Assembly (NCBI RefSeq): GCF_009727055.1
Contig: NC_052357.1
Location: 14,235,376 to 14,299,375, forward strand
Source: Benincasa hispida
Lineage: Eukaryota > Streptophyta > Magnoliopsida > Cucurbitales > Cucurbitaceae
Direction: 5' to 3'
Length of the DNA stretch: 64,000 nt
Both the position numbers and the translations under genes were made by a program. The notes below the pieces were generated by a model. The model was not told where the DNA came from and searched no databases. It was given only the letters and a program-made list of their open reading frames with translations. Below, piece after piece: positions 23,755-35,072 of this stretch (the stretch's first letter is position 1; every line of letters starts with the position of its first letter).

Positions 23755-24530
23755 CAGACGCGTTGCGCTAAATGATGAGCAGACGATAGTCGTGCTGCGC
23801 TAAACGATGAGCAGACGCGCTACACGATAGGCGGAATACTAAGCGATGGGCGTTGAACGATAGATGCAGACACTGGGTGATGACGTTAAGCGATAGACGG
23901 ATGCATTAGATGATTGAAGATGCGCACGACATTAAACGATGAGGAGTGACGTGCTAGACAATCGGGTTATACGATAGGCAAGGTACTACACGATCAGTGA
24001 ATGCGCTAGATGATAAGTGTAAAATTTGGACGATAACACTAGAAGTTAAGCATAGAAGCTAGATGATAGCACTAGACGATAGGCCGTGCTGAGCTAAACG
24101 ATGAGCAGACGCGCTACACGATAGGCGGAATACTAAGCGATGGGCGTTGGCGATAGACGTAGGCACTAGGCGATGACGTTAATGATAGGCGGATGCATTA
24201 GACGATCTGTGAAGATGCGCGCAGGCATTAAACATGAGGAGTGACACGCTAGACGATCGGGCTATACAATAGGAAAAGTACTGCACAATCAGTGAAAGCG
24301 CTAGACGATAAGCGTAGAAGCTGGACGATAGTGCTAGACAATAGCCATGCTACGCTAAACGATGAGCAGACGCGCTATACGATAGGCGGAATACTAAGCG
24401 ATGGGCGTTGGGCAATAGACGCAGACGCTGGGCGATGATGTTAAGCGATAGGCAGATGCGTTAGACGATAAGGCGTCAGTGCTAAACGATGGAGGTAAAC
24501 GATGGGTGTGGTAGCTAAACGATAGGCTAT
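23755..24530. repeat. CGAT-rich higher-order tandem repeat
   Basis: Basic units of roughly 15-22 bp on the core CTA(A/G)(A/G)CGAT(A/G)(A/G)GC are arranged in larger blocks. The block start GCTAAACGATGAGCAGACGC recurs at 23799, 24092 and 24353, giving blocks of about 293 and 261 bp. It is much richer in GC and CpG than the flanks. No open frame is sustained. Confidence 0.85.
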
Positions 24531-24899
24531 GTGCAAGTGATATTTATTTATTTTTATTATGAAAGAATAGTCAAATTGATTATAATTTTGGGAATTATGT
24601 TTCCCTTTCAAGTAAAACATACCTTTCTTTAAGCTTTTAACCTACCCAACCCTAGCCGCTCTATGGAGTGACCAAAGAAATAATAACCAAAATTCCTGCC
24701 TTGCCCTGCCCTAGATCTCTAATTGCAATTTCTCGCTTTCTTTCATTTCTTTCTTAATCGATGAACCTCCGATTCCTCGTCTCAGTATCGACATGGCGCT
24801 GAATTTTGAATTATTTGCCCTCAATTCCCTCAATTCTATGTTCAACTTCTCCTAATCATCTTCCATTTCTATGCTTCTATTCTTCTTTTTCCTTCCTGG

Positions 24900-25830
24900 A
24901 TGGAACTTCGTGTCGGCAATAAGTTTCGACTTGGCCAGAAGATCGGTAGCGGCTCCTTCGGGGAGATCTATCTTGGTTCGTTTGGTTTTTCTCCATTCCA
25001 GTTTCTCATTATGCTACTCTATTACAACAACTAGATTTTAATACTTCAATTCCATCTGCGGGTACTAATATACAGACGAATGAAGAGGTTGCAATTAAAC
25101 TCAAGTGTTCCGATCTTAATTCAACACTACGATTCTAGCTTTGCATACTCTCTCTCTCTTCCTTCGCTTAGATGCGCTTATTTTCCCTTTCTTTTCCCCT
25201 CCGAGGTTGATGTTTGTGGTTATGAACTCTATGCATGGTTGTATTTACCACAAACTGTTCCCTTAATTACTGAGCCAACATTTGAATTATACTTAAGGTG
25301 CTACAGACTTTGGTTTTGTATCAGATATGCCAATTGGAGATGTTTTGAATGAGAAGAACGTTTATGTGTAAATTGATGTTTCTGTCTTCTTAGAATAGGA
25401 ACGATTCATGTGGCACTTAAAACAAATAGCCGGAGTTTTCTGGTTTAGTTGAGTGGAACGTTGATCCTCTCTGGTTGTGCTACTTGGAGGGATAATGAAT
25501 GCAAAGAATTTTAATGTTTGAATCGTTGGTATCTTCTTAGAGAAACAGTGATATGTGTGTCACTTGGCTAAAATAAAGCAAATAGATTTTTTTTTTTTTT
25601 TTTTTTTTTGTGTATTTAGTTAGGTTTGGATGCATAATTATTCGTTCATTGTGTTGGTAATGCTTCATTGAGCTGAATATTGTAGTCTTCGTTTTCTTTA
25701 TAAGCCAGTTCATGTTCTTAATAAAACATAAATCTAATTTGCTTTAATTTTCTCATGTGCAGGAAAATGTCAAGACGAAGCATCCTCGGTTGCTTTACGA
25801 GTCTAAGTTATAAACAGGGAGGAAGTAATG
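24900..25830 (+). pseudogene. Casein kinase 1-like (CKL) 5' gene fragment, broken
   Basis: Exon 1 (24900-24975) encodes [20 protein letters not shown] and then GEIYLG, the glycine-rich ATP loop of plant casein kinase 1 (Ser/Thr kinase). Exon 2 (25062-25102) continues TNIQTNEEVAIKL with the VAIK lysine, and exon 3 (25763-25813) gives ENVKTKHPRLLYESKL before an in-frame TAA. Intron phases fit a genomic, unprocessed copy. Lesions: the acceptor of intron 1 reads GCGG where GCAG is expected (25059-25062), the donor of intron 2 reads AAGTGT right after the exon with the GT apparently missing, and several bases are lost near 25811 where KLYxILQGG is expected. The remaining 80% of the kinase is absent. 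Nucleotides 24600-24899 could be its old 5' UTR and promoter. Confidence 0.8.
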
Positions 25831-26084
25831 AGATATTATTCTCCCTTTTTTTTTTTCTGGATGGAAGTAAAATTTGAATGAATGCTTTCTCCTATGACCC
25901 TTTCTTTTCACAATCTTTTATCTGAACTCTTATTCTGTTTTGCAGACGACTCAATGATAACCGATTATTTGCAGAGGACATTGTTGTGTATAAATTTGCG
26001 GGTGCTAGTATTTATTTTCGACCTTGCTACTTTTAGAAATTTCAACAAAAAAAAAAAAATTCATAACATTGAGATCGGATCCCG

Positions 26085-27290
26085 CTCATAGTTGGATGTC
26101 CGCATAACACCTGTGGGGGCAAGCCAAAACAAAGGGGGAATCGTGATCAACGCATAAACCAAGTGATCGCAACTTCGGTGCCAAATAAAAAAAAATGGGC
26201 ATGAGTTTAGACTGAGAAAGAGCGCCTAGCTCATAGTTGGATGCTCGCATGACACTCGTGGGGGCAAGCCAAAATGAATGTTGGGCACTTGGATTAGTGC
26301 AAGATCACAAAAAGAATATCTAAATCGTGCAAGGATAAAAATCACTTGGAAACACCCTGGTTAGAGAAAGTTTGAAATGAATCATGCGATGTCCTAGAAA
26401 CGAGTAATTTTTTTTTTTTTTAAGGTTAAACTTGTGGTCCCTAAATATTAGAACTATTTTAGGAAGAGACCAGGATAGAAATTAAGAAGGTATTGGTTCA
26501 TGAAATTTGAATAAGGCACCTTGAGAAGTCTAGGTAGGGTAAAAGAGGTTGATTTTTTAAAGAAAATCTTTAGTTTATGCTTGAGGACAAACATTATTTT
26601 AAATTTGGGGGTGTGATAACGGGTAGAAATACAAGTTATTATAGCTCAAATAAGTAAAACAATGAAATAATGCGACGGTAAAATAAGCAATATCATGTCC
26701 AAAAGCGCTAAACTGAAAGGAATTGCGATCGCATGCGCCCATCGCATAAAAGCAGCTAATTTACTTGTTTTATGTAGGAAAAATGCGATGGCACAAAGTA
26801 AAATTGCGATCCAAAGGAATAAGGCATCAGCTTGCTTGAAGATTGCGACCGCAAAGTCATGTAGATTAGTTAGGGTATGGTCTTTCCAACCTTAATTATT
26901 AATTAGTACGCTTGATTGATTTCGATTTAGTTAATTGCCGGCATTTGTAGAGGCTAGTTAAATCGCATAAATTCGGTACTTATGCATGCATAATTCAAAC
27001 GTATAATTAATTGGCAGAAAACGATGATTGAAATTATAATGAATGCTTATTTTGATCCGAGGACTAGATGAACTGATTCTTGTTTACATTTATCCGTTGC
27101 ATTTCAATTTTGTGCATGTTTTCAAATTAATCAAAACCCAAAACCCCATTTTTACTATTTTTCCACAGTCAAATTTAATTTAAGAGAGAATTAATTTTGT
27201 GCCTCTCTGTGATTCGACCTCGTACTTACCACTATTGCCACGTCTTTGTAGTGATAGGAGTAGTTTGGTAGTATAAATTTTCTTTTGACC
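26085..27290 (+). mobile_element. Athila-like 3' end: motif pair, polypurine tract, LTR
   Basis: The duplicated GGGGGCAAGCCAAAA motif sits at 26085-26131 and 26230-26275. A polypurine tract AAATTTGGGGGTG ends at 26613 and the LTR begins TGATAAC at 26614, running through ATGCGA-rich sequence to about 27290. This is the same arrangement as at 40642 on the other strand. There is no coding region. The 66-codon frame at 26695-26895 is within the LTR and is not called. Confidence 0.65.
26601..26613 (+). promoter_or_regulatory. Polypurine tract of the Athila-like element
   Basis: AAATTTGGGGGTG directly before the TGATAAC LTR start. It is the expected primer site for plus-strand synthesis. Confidence 0.65.
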
Positions 27291-27441
27291 AAGTCTGGAG
27301 CTTATTAATGATGTAAGTTTCGAACTTGCCACCAGCTTTTACATCATCGTCATTCAAACAGTCGTGAGGTATTGTGATAAGGTCGTTATATGATGAGCCC
27401 TCTAATAGTGCGAGTATATCTATAAATGGTTGGGTTGGAAT

Positions 27442-27604
27442 TAAGGATGATCATTGGTCGGTCGGAGTTGTTTTTCTGACCAAACACCACTGAACTAACT
27501 ATGGTCGGTATAGTAAATATTCAAACCAACCTCGACTGTCGAGAAGTAAAAGTCGATTGGTCGGTCGGTCGACTTGATTTTTTGGTCTATCATGCTCACC
27601 CCTA
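27442..27604. mobile_element. hAT-type MITE, 163 bp
   Basis: Flanked by a perfect 8-bp direct repeat GTTGGAAT (27434-27441 and 27605-27612), the target-duplication length of hAT elements. Ends are imperfect inverted repeats: TAAGGATGATCAT on the left, TAGGGGTGAGCAT on the complementary right end. The interior contains GGTCGGTCGG runs. It has no coding capacity. Confidence 0.85.
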
Positions 27605-27612
27605 GTTGGAAT

Positions 27613-28110
27613 AGTGGAATGCATTCGAACTGAACGCAACTCCTCTTATTGGATGGAAGCAGGTGGGGTTGGACCATGAATGGAAGGTGTTGGAATTATT
27701 TGTGATCCTAAATATTGTTCGCATAGATGGTCAGTATCAAACTGTGGAGTACATCTAGATTGGATGTTGACCAATCCAAGCTTCACTTCTATCCAAGTTA
27801 CATGGCTCAATATTTTCATCTAGTGAAGACATGGTGAGAATATTATGTGTTGGAATGGTTGCAAACCCAAAACTTGACTGGTTGGAATGGTTTGAATTGT
27901 TGGATTGCACTGCTGATACATATTATCTATGTTAACTATATGATTTTCATGAGGTATATCTGATACAAAAAATGACATTCGGGATGCATCATTGCCTTCT
28001 AGAAAAAAGCTAAGGCCTTCATCATCAACTATGTCAATTGGGGGAGCTGGAATCAATAGATTGTAACAATATTTGATGTGTATATCAAACATATCTAGAT
28101 CAATATTTAG
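27613..28110 (-). pseudogene. Unrecognised minus-strand ORF remnant, possibly MULE transposase N-terminus
   Basis: An open minus frame at 27820-28092 encodes about 90 residues with PPIDIVDDEGLSFFLE. The acidic stretch followed by a hydrophobic beta-like segment is reminiscent of N-terminal regions of plant MuDR-like proteins, but I see no zinc finger or catalytic motif. The hAT MITE interrupts its downstream side. From 28110 to 28920 I see only unassigned AT-rich DNA. Confidence 0.25.
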
Positions 28111-28920
28111 TCATTGGTGCAAGATACTCACTCCTTCACTACACATTATATCATTTCAAACCTTCAGACCTTTCATGTGACCTCAGACATAATTTTTTCT
28201 GGACTAGTGCCATTCTCCACCAAATCGTACAAAGATGCGAACTACCATCGTTGATATGCAATTAGAAAATTGACAATTAGATTCGAATTACTATTAAAGT
28301 AAGTGATTGCCCATCAAGTTATAATAGATCGCCCAACAAATTACAAACGATCACTCATGTTAATGTAAGTGATCCTTTAGTATTATATAAACAATCACTT
28401 ACATTATGGTGGGTGATATTCTATCTTTATGAAAGCGATCTTGGAAGAAAAATACTATGTAAACACTTACATTCTTTTTCGTTTTTGGTTCTGATGAACG
28501 TGGATGCTCTATACCTAAAGAGAAAATGAACTGAATGAAGATGAAAGCGATAGAAAATGAGAATGTTGGACTGAAACTCCGAGAGAACAATGGGTGAAGA
28601 AGTTGAGGAGTTCGATTGAAAGTGAATAATTGAGAATGACGTTCCAACAATAACGTTCAATATTGTTGGTAATATTAGTTGAGAATAAATGTTCTGGTGA
28701 AATGTTGGTGTTGCATTGAATACATATGTTAAATCGTTAAAGAAATCGTTGAAGGAGGATGAAGGTAGGCAGGTTGAGAAGAGGTTTTAAATTCGGGGAT
28801 AAATTTGGTATTTCACATGACATAAAAGATCAATGGTAATAAAATTTTTTTAAAGAGATCGATTTTTTTTTGCTTTTTGGGTCATTCTATGATTTTTTTT
28901 AGGGCTAAATTAATTTAACT

Positions 28921-29880
28921 TCATGTATTTCTGAATCTGCCCTCTTCTCGTTTAATCAAATTGACCTTCAACCCGTTCTTCATATAGAAAGTTAGGGCAA
29001 GCTTCGGCTCCACCAAATGGTCCGTCACCACCGCCACTAGGTACCGATTGATGATTGAAGTGGTGACATATATCATTTGATAGTACGCAAAATCCTTTTC
29101 GAGACAAAGCTGAGGGCCGCCATTGAAGGTGGTGAATCAATACGCCTATTCGCTCATGAATCAACCATCTCTCATCCATCTCTCAGGTTTGAATTCGCGA
29201 CAATCTTTCCCCCAAATTGCTTCCATTCTTCCCATCGCGTATATTACATACATGATTTTTGTTCCTTTCTTCATAATTGTTCCGTCTAGGAATACATCGT
29301 CCTCCACAACCTGAGTCGAACGAATAATTGATTAGATTTCTAAAATTTACTTTCGAAATATTAATGTGAATGAGTAATTATTAGTTACCTCTTTGTGATC
29401 TAATCGAACGGATGGAAACAATCTTAAGGCTTCGAAAATGGTGGCTTGCAAATACTCAATTTTCTTGATTTCCTTTGGTTTGAATACTAACGAATTGAAT
29501 CAAAGCTCTCTGGTCTTGGCCTCTTCTCATTCGCCGATGATTCTGCAAATTTCTGCTAGAATTTTGTCTTTTACATCGAAATTTTGATCGAGCAATCAGA
29601 AGAACCAACTCAATGCTATGGAAGATGTATCTCTTCTGGAAAGTATAAAATTGACACAAATATCTATGAGAAACTTGTCAGAGAATGGCCACCCTTGCTC
29701 ATCTTTTAACCTCATGAATATGGTTATTAGATCGAAACTTTGGTTATCGGCTTGCGGTTGTGCCATCGATAGAGAGTTTTCTCTTTCGTGTTTGAATCAC
29801 GTTCTCTGCATATTCATCGACGACTTTGATCGATTGCTTTAACTTCTTTTCCATTCATAAATTCAAGTACCGCTTAAAAT
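28921..29880 (-). pseudogene. CYP86A-like cytochrome P450 3' gene portion, broken
   Basis: CYP86A enzymes omega-hydroxylate fatty acids in the ER for cutin and suberin. Read on the minus strand: KQSIKVVDEYAENVIQTRK, then the I-helix stretch FSDKFLIDICVNFIL with SRRDTSS where AGRDTSS is usual (near 29630), the ExxR helix EALR (29422-29433), a GT..AG intron at 29311-29388 splitting LDHKE and VVEDDVF, GTKIMYVIYAMGRMEAIWGK, and the heme loop FNGGPQLCLEKDFAYYQM (29080-29129) where Arg and the last Gly of the consensus are replaced by Gln and Glu. Several in-frame stops occur, for example after SWFF. The N-terminal half is missing, cut at the border with the adjoining LTR. Retention of the intron indicates a genomic duplicate, not a cDNA copy. 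Confidence 0.85.
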
Positions 29881-30768
29881 TAAATTATTTAATTAATATT
29901 AATTACAGATTTTTTCTTCCTTTTCGAGAAATTATAGAGTTTTTTTCTTAATATAGTGTCTGAAAAATTATGAGATTATATTAGTGTTTCTTAATGTGTA
30001 TATATATATATAAAAGAAATCACACATAAAAATTATCAAATTAAACAAATTTGGAAAGTTAAAAATATTTAAATTTTATTTAAATATCAAATATATGAAT
30101 ATGTATTCATATTTTGATGAGATGCTTTTATTAATTTAATATTTGATATTAAATTAATTAATTATTTATTTATTTAAAATTAATTTTATCAAAATTTGAA
30201 TATACGAAATTCAAATCTAAAAGTAATTTTTGTTAAATTGATTTGATTTTGGTTAAATTAATCTAATTTTGACAAATAAAATAAAATGGAAGAAAGTGAG
30301 GTTTCCCACCTTCTTCAATTTTCAACCCCTAATTAAATTTATTTAGTGGAAAATTGTGTGTCAACTCTAGAAGGAATTGATTTGCATGTTGATTTTCTAT
30401 AAAATTGAAGATTTAATACAAATTAAAACTTCATGCAAATTCTGAAATTGAATGAATTTTTGTGGTTTTTAAAATTTTGCATTTTTTCTTCAGCAAATCC
30501 AAAATCTATCCAAATTTCTCTCAATTTGGGTTCCGCCATCTAATGTAAGGCCAAGAAAATAGTGGAGAAATCCTTATAATGGCCTACATCAAGTGTTCAA
30601 GAAGAAATTTGCAAGGGATTGAAGTAATTAAGGGATTCTTCAAATGTTGTCCTACTCTAACCCTAAATTATGAAAAATTGAATCATGCATGCTTAATCAC
30701 TAAAATTGATGTAGTTAGAGTGTTTAGATCCAAATTACTTCCGCATGTTGAATGTTAACTCTAACAAT
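29880..30768 (+). mobile_element. Copia-family LTR, 3' portion
   Basis: AT-rich sequence with TAATTTAATATTTGATATTA as in 62335-62370, ending GTTAACTCTAACA right before a primer-binding site. This is the order found at 61690-63061. The LTR start is not visible because it abuts the P450 relic. Confidence 0.55.
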
Positions 30769-30780
30769 TGGTATCAGAGC
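30769..30780 (+). promoter_or_regulatory. Primer-binding site (initiator tRNA-Met type)
   Basis: TGGTATCAGAGC, complementary to the 3' end of plant initiator tRNA-Met and standard for Ty1/copia. A leader with a CAACGTTG palindrome (31058-31065) follows to about 31106. No gag follows. Confidence 0.75.
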
Positions 30781-31106
30781 ATGTTTAAAACACTCAATTT
30801 ACGTTAATTTTAGCTTGGTGGTTATTTTTCATAAGTTGTATGAAATGGATGCTGATATGGATATATTACCGTCTTGACATTACATTTCTCTTTAATCATG
30901 TTGTATTTGGTTCCTTGTTTATAGGTCTTAATGTGGGATTAAGAATCTGTAAATTTGTTAGAATAAATAAAGTTGAAACTTGGTTGTAAATTGAAGAAAG
31001 ATTTGAAGCATGCACAGTAGAAAAACGAGTAGTTGAAGCTACTGCCTCTCAGCATCGCAACGTTGTTCTTCATCCAGCCCAAAACGTGCGCGTGCCAGCC
31101 AGCGGT

Positions 31107-31755
31107 CCAGATGAAATAATTAATGAAACATTACCTTCCACCCATTCCAACTATTGCAATAATGAAACATTGCCTTCCACATCCATATCCCCTCCTAAAA
31201 GGTCTTTTAGGAACCTCTTATCATAATCCCTACCCATTACTTCCTCTTCATTTAAAGAAGAGTGAGTATCCCTTCCAATTCCCAACCCAATTTGAGGAGA
31301 CAAATTATGTTGTATGATAGGTTCAATGTTTTCATTCAAATGAAAATCCCTTTTTTCAGCATAAATAGAATCAAGCCTCTCCCTAATTTCCTTAACTTGA
31401 TGTGCCATCCTAAAGTTAAATGTAAGTTGGTTAGAGTTGGAGAAGAAGATCTAACCTGTTTTGAATTTTCCTTCTTGTCATCGATTCTTGACAGAGAGCC
31501 TCACAAGACAATGCATTGAGCACATCATCTGCATCACAAAGAACATCTTCCAGTTTTTCAAGCTGATCCTTCAAAAAATGACCTTGTTTGGCGCTTGTTC
31601 GCATCATGAAGTGCAGCCTGAATTGTAGCAACTTTACTCTCAAGTTCGGTAAGATCATCCTTGAGTCCCCATAGCATTCCAAGTTCTTCAGAAACTAGAG
31701 AACCCAGTTTTGTGGAGATCTTCCCAGCAACATTTAAGAGAAATCCTTCGACCAT
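31107..31755 (-). pseudogene. Second CNL relic: coiled coil up to the P-loop
   Basis: On the minus strand it starts MVEGFLLNVAGKISTKLGSL, a typical Rx-type coiled coil, continues LKDDLTELESKVATIQAALHDA, then in another frame QLEKLEDVLCDADDVLN, then MAHQVKEIRERLDSIYAEK and EEEVMGRDYDKRFLKDLL. The last recognisable part is IVGMGG of the P-loop (about 31140-31160), where the reading frame changes and the gene stops abruptly against a copia leader. At least three frameshifts are needed to read it through. Near the break GAAGG(C/T)AATGTTTCATTA occurs twice. It belongs to the same gene family as 17928-21392 but lies on the opposite strand and is clearly dead. Confidence 0.85.
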
Positions 31756-31759
31756 TCTT

Positions 31760-32706
31760 TCAGTTTCGAGTAAATGGGGAATGGGGTATGGAATATGAAT
31801 AGGCTACAAAAGATTATTGCTTATGATTGTTACGAAATTGGAAACTAAAGAATATAAAAGAACATAAAAAAATTGATACATAGATATACATAATTCATTA
31901 ATAGTGTGTTAGCTACGTCCATGGAATAGAGGGAGAATGTTTTATGAATACACACTGAGCGCCTTTAGGGTTAGAGAGTTTATATAGAGTACTACTCTAA
32001 ATCTAGGGTCATAATCATAAATAATTATAAATGAATAAATATGCAAGACTCATGTACTTGGTTGTTTGAAGCGTCAACAAACAAATTCAAGACATTCCAA
32101 TAATGATAATTTTCTTAATACCAGCTATCAACACTTATTTATACAACTCCTTGAGCTAATCTATCTTGTTAATAATGTTTTTTATTTACTAGTTGTGCTA
32201 TTATCATTACAAAATTAGAATACATATATATGGTGCACATAGTAGATTTGAATGCTGACTTCATGTTGAGAGTATATACTTTATCTCAGTTGAGTTATGA
32301 TCATATTGACAGAAAAAAATAATAATTCAACTAGATAAGTTTATCGGTAATAAAAATATTCAAATACACCACTTTGATAATTGCAGGTGTGATAATCACA
32401 TAGTAATTGTAGGTGTGATAATCACATAGTAATCACATAACAATCACATAGAAATCAGATAGCAATCACATAGAAATCAGATAGTAATCAAATTTTCATA
32501 TAGAAATTTTTTGTCATATTTACAAAAAAGTAAAACGTAGGGATATACGCCCAATTTTCAATATATTATTTTATTAAAGTTGTAATTGTCCCGTTTTTTT
32601 TAATTGTGGTTTTTTCCCCTTAGATAATTTAGTTTTGTTAATAAATCATAACGTGACGTTATCAGAGATTATTACATATAGTTGACCACTTGCAATTATA
32701 AAGAAG

Positions 32707-32739
<33 letters not shown>

Positions 32740-33650
32740 CCCCAAACATTATAAAATGCAACAATTTTGTAAGTCAATGAAATTAATAAAATAATAACAG
32801 GTAAGTGCTAAAACTAGGACGTGTTTGGTATTGAATATGGAACTGGTTTTATTCAAATTCAAGAAATAAAATGGATTGAGGGGAATTTTGCTTTGTAGTC
32901 TACCTTCATACATCCAAAACAAATTTAGGGTGTGTTTGTTAATACTTTTTCAACTATTTAATTTAATAAATAAGTCATTTTAGGGAAAAAAAATAGAAAT
33001 GTGTGACAACTACTTAAGATGAATTTTAAAAGTTATTAATATTTTATTTTATAATCAAAATATTTAAATGAGAATGAATTTTTGAAAAATATTTTTTTTT
33101 AAGGCAATCCTATTATAAAGAATAGAGAAAATGTAAAAGATTAGAGATGATCGACACACAGATTTATGTGGTTTACTGACAAGGTGTTAACTCATCCACG
33201 GAGCAGAGAAGAGTTTTATTAGAGAGGATGTTACACAATATATAATAATTGCACTTCTAGATTAAAGAGTTTATATAGTACATTTGATCATTCGAAGTGC
33301 CATGTACCATATTCAATGCATTCCAACAAACCTAAGTAGGCCTTACTAACTTAAAAATATCCATTTTTTGAGTTTGACAATATATCGTAGTTGTATTAAA
33401 TCCCATCACAATGTCCAGATAATGGAACATTTATATAAATTTACATAAAATAATTTAAAGTTAAATTATAAATTTAAGATTGTGAACTTATCAAAACGAG
33501 AATAACTAAATTAGTATAAATTTATACTAAAGACTTCCATGTTAGAGCTTCCCCACCCTAAAAATTAAAATTAAAATTAATAATTAGCCAACTTTAGTTT
33601 TTTTAAGGTCAATTGTTATAATTAAGAATTTTGCAAATGGTTGATTTAGA
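31760..33650. other. Repeat-bearing spacer
   Basis: Holds a short tandem array at 32386-32495 (units near AATCACATAG and AATCAGATAG), a poly(A) run at about 32706-32735, and a stretch at 33117-33340 with TTTATGTGGTTTACTGACAA and ATCCACGGAGCAGAGAAGAG that resembles a dispersed plant repeat. No gene seen. Confidence 0.4.
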
Positions 33651-33656
33651 AAAATC

Positions 33657-33850
33657 ACTACAAGAATTTTTACAAGAATTTTTACCTGTTTCAATATTTT
33701 CTTTCCCGACGCATTCATTTTCGTTGACATAGGCGTATTTATTTCGATGAAAATTTAATACGTCGGCCAAAATAGAGTAACGTGTGCATTTTTTTAAAAA
33801 ATTTATGTTGATGAAAATTAAAACTTTTCCAATAAAAATATGTCTGGGGG
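33657..33850 (+). mobile_element. CACTA left-terminus fragment
   Basis: CACTACAAGAATTTTTACAA with a duplicated ACAAGAATTTTT, followed by inverted words on GACG..CGTC and CGATGAAAAT. No right end was found, so it is probably truncated by or in the promoter region of the H4 pseudogene. Confidence 0.45.
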
Positions 33851-34801
33851 AAAAGTCTTTAAAAACCCCCTTCTTCTTTCCCCTCACTTTTCTTTTCCCC
33901 CCAAAATTTTCATTTCATTTCTTTTCCTTTCTCTTTCTCTTTTCCCCCTTCTCTAAATCAAGTTTTGAAAATGTCCGACCACGGAAAGGGAGGCAAGGGT
34001 TTGGGAAAAGGATGAGCTAAGTGTCATAGAAAGGTCTTGAGAGAAAACGTTCAACTACTACTGGATTACTTGACGTTTTTCCAATGTCAAGTAGAGATAT
34101 TCGACTATCAAGTATAATGTCATAACTTGATACTGTAAAAATATCAAGAGAAATAATTCTTGACACAATTTCCAGGTTAAGAAGTATAATACACTTGACA
34201 CTAATGACATGTCAAGTATATTAATTCTTGACACTTATTATTGTGATTACTCTTGACATTTTTTATTTGTCAAATATATTTTTATCTTGACACGAAATAA
34301 TGGTCAAGTAATCTAATTCTTGACATATTTTCAAAGTCATCTATGTTTTTTTTCCAAATTAAACATTCGAATCTAATTTCCATTTCTCATTTCCTGCATT
34401 ACATTTGTTCCAATAAGAAATTTCTTCAATTAAAATAAATAGTTGCACATATTTCAGGTCTACATATCAGTCCAATATATACAAGTAACAATTCAGAATA
34501 CTAAAATAAACAATTTCATTTTTCTATTACTCATGTCTATATGAATGATTCCAAAATTTACAAGACCAATTGTACAGTAGTATATATTCTATCAACCTAC
34601 CCCAATATATGATAATTCCAAAATTGTAAGGCCAATCTATATGTGCTATGTATTTCAAAAATCAGAAGACTAAAATTCTATCATCCACCACACATTTCTT
34701 TGAAGTATATAACCTATAATGGCTGAACAAAACATTTACACAAAAAAAAAAGTTTTGAGCATTCCCATGTAACCACATACACAAAATTTATAGGAAGTCC
34801 A

Positions 34802-35072
34802 TCAGATATAACGACCTAAATATTCATCCCATTCCATGCGTACTTCATCCAATTCAAGTTGGGAGTACGAGCTCCTCATATCAGTCTATAAAACATAGAA
34901 AGTGAAATATATATATTAATTTACTATTTACACTATCTATTATGTTACAATATATATAAGTAGTTTAAAGACATACTGCATCTGTAATAATATTCTTCTC
35001 TTTTGTCACGATTTCTCGCATATATCTCAGAACGTAATACCCACATTTGACAGTTCCCACTTGTAAAAGACA
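34802..35072 (-). pseudogene. Ulp1-like cysteine protease (C48) C-terminal remnant
   Basis: Two minus-strand exons with good borders. Exon 34977-35072 reads QVGTVKCGYYVLRYMREIV, matching the catalytic-cysteine segment of Ulp1/SENP-like proteases carried by many plant CACTA and Mutator elements. It splices at GTATGT to 34802-34886, reading MRSSYSQLELDEVRMEWDEY and ending at TGA. Further minus-strand pieces (for example near 35215-35280, reading FDECKATTIFQSKKNFAK, and near 35395-35440) look like upstream exons, but I could not join them safely. The transposase itself is missing. Confidence 0.6.

Noticed and set aside
23755..24530. CpG island or promoter of the kinase fragment
   Set aside because: The CpG richness comes from the tandem unit itself, and no promoter elements or stable open frame are seen.
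29618..29842. 74-codon plus frame starting MEDVSLLES
   Set aside because: It overlaps the clearly recognisable minus-strand P450 relic.
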